A program made the position numbers and the translations under genes. A stretch of 64,000 nt of DNA. Source: Soonwooa sp. Lineage in GTDB: Bacteria > Bacteroidota > Bacteroidia > Flavobacteriales > Weeksellaceae. Below, piece after piece: positions 61,224 to 64,000 of this stretch (its first letter is position 1; the number at the start of each line of letters is the position of its first letter). The DNA is taken from NCBI RefSeq assembly GCF_030151385.1, contig NZ_JASLDS010000026.1, positions 1 to 64,000 of the forward strand. Direction: 5' to 3'. The notes below the pieces were generated by a model. The model was given only the letters and a program-made list of their open reading frames with translations. It did no database searches and was not told where the DNA came from.

Positions 61224-61907
61224 ATGAAACAAATTGGTTTAATTGGCGGAATGTCTTGGGAAAGTTCAGCGGTGTATTATTCGATTATCAATAAACTTGT
61301 CAGCGAAAAATTGGGTGGACTTCATTCGGCGCGAATCATCATGGATAGCGTAGATTACGACCACTTTACCAGTTTGCAACACGACGATAATTGGCAACAA
61401 ATTGGTGCTGACCTTTCGGAGATTGCACAGAAATTAGAACATTATGGCGCAAGTTGTGTGGCAATTAGCTGTAATACAATGCATCACGTTTCGCAAGATG
61501 TGGTAAAAAACCTGAATATTCCGTTTGTGCATATTGCGGAAGTTGCTGCAAAAGCGGTAGAGAAAGCAAAGTTGAATAAGGTTTTGCTTTTAGGAACGAA
61601 ATTCACGATGGAGAAAGACTTTTTTACCGACGAGCTTTCAAAATATCAAATCGAAGCCGAAATTCCGAACGAAGTCGATAGACTTTATGTTCATAATGCT
61701 ATTTACAATGAGTTTTGCAAGGGCATTTTTAAAGATGAAACCAAAACGGAAATCCTTAAGATAATTGCAAAACACCAAGATGTTCAAGGCGTTATTTTAG
61801 GTTGTACCGAGCTGCCGATGCTTATAAAACCTGAGGATTTGGACATTCCGAGTTTCGATACAACCTATTTGCATTGCGAAGCTTTGGTGGAAATTGCGTT
61901 GGGATAG
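61224..61907 (+). CDS. Aspartate/glutamate racemase family protein
   Basis: A 227-residue cytoplasmic enzyme. The two catalytic cysteines are Cys83 in ISCNTMHH and Cys194 in LGCTELPM, on either side of a pseudo-symmetric active site. The N-terminus IGLIGGMSWESS is typical of the YgeA-like branch that racemises aspartate or homoserine. The exact amino acid is not certain. It is divergent from the HxlR gene and converges with a VOC gene. Confidence 0.9.
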   Translation: MKQIGLIGGMSWESSAVYYSIINKLVSEKLGGLHSARIIMDSVDYDHFTSLQHDDNWQQIGADLSEIAQKLEHYGASCVAISCNTMHHVSQDVVKNLNIPFVHIAEVAAKAVEKAKLNKVLLLGTKFTMEKDFFTDELSKYQIEAEIPNEVDRLYVHNAIYNEFCKGIFKDETKTEILKIIAKHQDVQGVILGCTELPMLIKPEDLDIPSFDTTYLHCEALVEIALG

Positions 61908-61928
61908 ATTTTCCTACGGAATTCCCCT

Positions 61929-62375
61929 TTACTTCAACTCCAACCAATCCTGATACGACAAAACGCCCAATTCTGGTTTTGCGTCGCCATCAAGCAGTGA
62001 AATAAATTCCAGATTGTTTCCATCAGGGTCTTTGAAATAGATGGCTAAAGCAGGCATCCATGCAAAAACCATTGGTTCGGTCGTTCCATTTTTCAAGAAA
62101 TTGTAAGGCTCCAATTGGTTTTGATTCAGAAAGTTGACAGCATCATTTAGGATATATTCTTTTGTACTGCTGAATGCAAAATGGCGTGGAACAATTTCTT
62201 CATCCGTCTGCCAAAGTCCCAACATATAATCTTTGTTTTCGCCAATCCAAAGGAAAATAATGGGGCGAGTTTCGTCGCGGTGTGCAAATTTTAAACCTAA
62301 AACTTCGGTATAGAATTTTAATGATTTTTCTAAATCTCGTACTTGTATATGTGTTTCGTAAAGTCCCGTTATCAT
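61929..62375 (-). CDS. VOC family protein
   Basis: A 148-residue protein of the glyoxalase/bleomycin-resistance fold: THIQVRDLEKSLKFYTEVLG at the start and AIYFKDPDGNNLEFISLL near the end, with a DPDG ligand-type loop. Unlike the other VOC protein in the window it has a longer C-terminal helix. Substrate unknown. It converges with the racemase gene, 21 bases apart. Confidence 0.85.
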   Translation of the reverse strand: MITGLYETHIQVRDLEKSLKFYTEVLGLKFAHRDETRPIIFLWIGENKDYMLGLWQTDEEIVPRHFAFSSTKEYILNDAVNFLNQNQLEPYNFLKNGTTEPMVFAWMPALAIYFKDPDGNNLEFISLLDGDAKPELGVLSYQDWLELK

Positions 62376-62520
62376 TGCTTTTTCTTTTTAAATTCAAGAC
62401 AAATTTAAGAACGAAAATTCATTTTCTTATTTTAAAATCAATAGATGTTAGCAATTACTATCATTAAAGTTAATAGTTTTTATAAAATATTGTTCAAGCA
62501 TATTTAATTCAAAAACAATA

Positions 62521-62569
62521 AAAAATAAAACAGCCTACTTTTAAATATTTGACTAAAAGTAGGCTGTTT
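62521..62569 (-). terminator. Terminator of the small secreted-protein gene
   Basis: A long stem is formed on the minus strand by 62528-62543 and 62554-62569 (arms begin AAACAGCCTACTTTTA) with an A tract on the left, hence a T run on the minus strand. It lies 10 bases after the stop of the gene at 62580. Confidence 0.85.
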
Positions 62570-62579
62570 GTAACAGAAA

Positions 62580-62993
62580 TTAATCTTTGTATTTGATGTA
62601 AGTCGCTTCAATCTTTTTTACCTTAATATTCGTGGTAGACGAACTTCCCGAAAAGGTAGAATTGTTTTTCTTGCCTGCATTTACATTTCCAAAATCGCTT
62701 TGTTGCGTTCCCGTCACTTCTTCGGTCAACTTCATGATAACGCCGTCTGCTCCTTTGGTTTTTCCGAGTTCGATGACTTTTTTCTGAGTTTTTTCCAAAG
62801 ACTTGAAACCCTGATTAACACTGGATGTTCCCATTACCTCGTACGGTTTTTTCACGTCTTCGCTGTTAAGGTACATGTCCACTTTTTCGGTAGGCGTGTA
62901 GGATTTTCCAAGATATGCTTGTGCGTTTGCTTTGTTGGCAGTTGCTAAAAATAAAGACATAGCAAGGGCTGCAATGAATGTTTTTTGTTTCAT
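62580..62993 (-). CDS. Small secreted protein of unknown function
   Basis: A 137-residue exported protein with a signal peptide (MKQKTFIAALAMSLFLATAN, cut after about residue 24, NAQA). The mature part has a KSLEKTQKKVIELGKTKGAD helix and a Ser/Thr/Asn-rich stretch (about 100-125). It might be related to small YbjQ/DUF-type heavy-metal-binding-like folds (GADGVIMKL), but I do not assign a family. It lies directly after the response regulator gene on the same strand and may be co-transcribed. Confidence 0.65.
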   Translation of the reverse strand: MKQKTFIAALAMSLFLATANKANAQAYLGKSYTPTEKVDMYLNSEDVKKPYEVMGTSSVNQGFKSLEKTQKKVIELGKTKGADGVIMKLTEEVTGTQQSDFGNVNAGKKNNSTFSGSSSTTNIKVKKIEATYIKYKD

Positions 62994-63030
62994 TGTATTT
63001 AATATTTGTTAAAATTTATTTTAAATTGAT

Positions 63031-63771
63031 TTAAGACTTTTCGTCTGGTTGATCTTTCGTTTTATTTGTAATGATTTTGTCGGTCATTTGATTCATGAAA
63101 ACCTCGCGATAGCTTTGCCCGATGGGAATTGCAGATTTTGTAAATTCTAAATGAATACTATTTCCTTGTATCATAATGATGTACGAAACCGCAACAATAA
63201 AAGATTTGTGAACTCTCGTAAATTGCTCTTTCGGAAGCTTTTCTTCCAGCGTTCCGATGTTGAGTAAAGTCATCGTTTGTTGTCCGTCTGTTGTGTGGAT
63301 ACTCACGTATTTTCCTTTGGATTCGATGAAAAGGATGTCTTTTATTTTAATTTTTAATAGTTTTCCTTTCAATTCGGTTTTTACCAAAATAAAATCTTCT
63401 GTTTCTGCTTTTACTTCTGATAAAGTATTCTGCACTCGTTGTACCGCCGTTAAAAATCTTGGGAAGAATATTGGTTTTAAAAGATAATCCACCACATTAT
63501 GCTCAAAACCCTCCAAAGCATATTCCCGAAACGCCGTTGTCAGAATTACTTTTGTCCTGTCTTTCACGATGGGCAAAAACTCGATTCCAGACATTTGGGG
63601 CATTTGTATATCCAAAAATACCAAATCGACCTCTTTTGTATTGATTAATTCCAAAGCTTCCATCGGATTGCTGGCACTTCCCACCAATTGTAGAAAGGGA
63701 ATTTGCTCTATATACGACGTTAGAAGCTCTATTGCGTGGGCTTCATCGTCCACAACTATACATTTAATCAT
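63031..63771 (-). CDS. LytTR-family response regulator
   Basis: A 246-residue two-component regulator. The receiver domain has Asp8-Asp9 (VVDDE), phospho-acceptor Asp54 (FLDIQMPQ) and the Lys near 98 (LLKPIFF). The C-terminal LytTR DNA-binding domain runs from about 128 to 235, with the end IPIGQSYREVFM. It overlaps almost end to start with the histidine kinase gene upstream (4 bases between), so they form one LytS/LytR-type system. Target genes are unknown. Confidence 0.92.
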   Translation of the reverse strand: MIKCIVVDDEAHAIELLTSYIEQIPFLQLVGSASNPMEALELINTKEVDLVFLDIQMPQMSGIEFLPIVKDRTKVILTTAFREYALEGFEHNVVDYLLKPIFFPRFLTAVQRVQNTLSEVKAETEDFILVKTELKGKLLKIKIKDILFIESKGKYVSIHTTDGQQTMTLLNIGTLEEKLPKEQFTRVHKSFIVAVSYIIMIQGNSIHLEFTKSAIPIGQSYREVFMNQMTDKIITNKTKDQPDEKS

Positions 63772-63774
63772 AAC

Positions 63775-64000
63775 TTAGAGATTAATGGTGATTTCGGTGA
63801 TATAATAATTCTCGTCTTCTTTGGTCACAAAAGTATGTCGGACGCCGTAAAACTGCTGCAAACGTTGACGTACATTTTCCAGACCGATTCCTTTTGAAGG
63901 CTCTTTCGGACTTTTTTTCTTTTTGTTGCAAACGTAAAAATTGATTTTGCTGGCGCTCGCTTTCATCTCGATGGTCATTTTATTGTTTTCATCCGATAAA
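63775..64000 (-). CDS. Sensor histidine kinase, C-terminal part
   Basis: The frame is open to the edge of the window, so only the last 75 residues are seen (on the minus strand it enters as LSDENNKMTIEM). It contains the ATP-binding G box GIGLENVRQRLQQFYG of the GHKL fold, and the end VTKEDENYYITEITINL. This is the C-terminus of a LytS-type His_kinase protein, the partner of the adjacent LytTR regulator. The sensor part lies outside the window. Confidence 0.85.
   Translation of the reverse strand, partial: LSDENNKMTIEMKASASKINFYVCNKKKKSPKEPSKGIGLENVRQRLQQFYGVRHTFVTKEDENYYITEITINL

Overview
The window is a contiguous piece of a low-GC Bacteroidota chromosome, most likely from the Flavobacteriia and probably the Chryseobacterium/Elizabethkingia group (Weeksellaceae). 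The evidence is type IX secretion (T9SS) sorting tails, TAnnTTTG-type promoters, weak ribosome binding sites, a ResB-CcsA fusion, a PafA-type alkaline phosphatase, OmpA-less beta-barrel proteins and DUF4199/DUF6029 family proteins. I saw no tRNA, rRNA, CRISPR array, prophage or intact insertion sequence. The first gene (GNAT acetyltransferase) and the last (histidine kinase) are cut by the window edges.

Layout. 1-1005: acetyltransferase tail, UPF0173 hydrolase and the minus-strand SRP RNA. 1215-6705: DUF4199 protein, GT2 glycosyltransferase, two unknown proteins, a DUF2807 lipoprotein and phosphoglucomutase. 6741-7310: an intergenic array of 134-bp tandem units, each built of four short palindromes. 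7354-10851: aminotransferase, a four-helix-bundle gene bounded by 20-bp inverted repeats, kdsB, a LolA-like protein and an ArsC-like protein. 11076-17249: ftsK and the ResB-CcsA cytochrome c maturation fusion. 17358-21477: a stand-alone methionine aminopeptidase, then a virJ-mprF pair for aminoacyl-phosphatidylglycerol metabolism. 21629-23053: a cobalamin riboswitch controlling a single secreted leucine-rich-repeat protein.

23119-33615 is mostly housekeeping: SPFH protein with a ribbon-helix-helix partner, VOC protein, CoA-transferase subunit A, MgtE, DNA polymerase I, M28 peptidase and two alpha/beta hydrolases. 33807-41311 has an XRE regulator beside an AT-rich region with palindromes, an M14 peptidase, recA with a perfect palindrome in its promoter region, a DUF3575 protein, gapA-pfkA and mdh. 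41479-45985 has a TonB-receptor-like barrel, PafA phosphatase and an amphipathic-repeat lipoprotein.

46105-55914 is the most coherent unit. Four minus-strand genes (three Omp28-family proteins with thioredoxin-like CxxC motifs and a small T9SS protein with CFGGNC) lie opposite three plus-strand genes (TlpA-like thioredoxin, DUF6029 protein ending in CVGGVC, and DsbD). I read this as a candidate redox relay from cytoplasm to cell surface. The rest (55972-64000) holds unknown membrane and lipoproteins, a degenerate CPBP protease, a TonB-dependent receptor, an HxlR regulator divergent from an Asp/Glu racemase, a VOC protein and a LytTR two-component system.

The strongest leads are the B12 riboswitch on a secreted LRR protein, the Omp28/DUF6029/TlpA/DsbD divergon, the covarying 134-bp palindrome array, the inverted-repeat-bounded four-helix-bundle gene, and the recA promoter palindrome.
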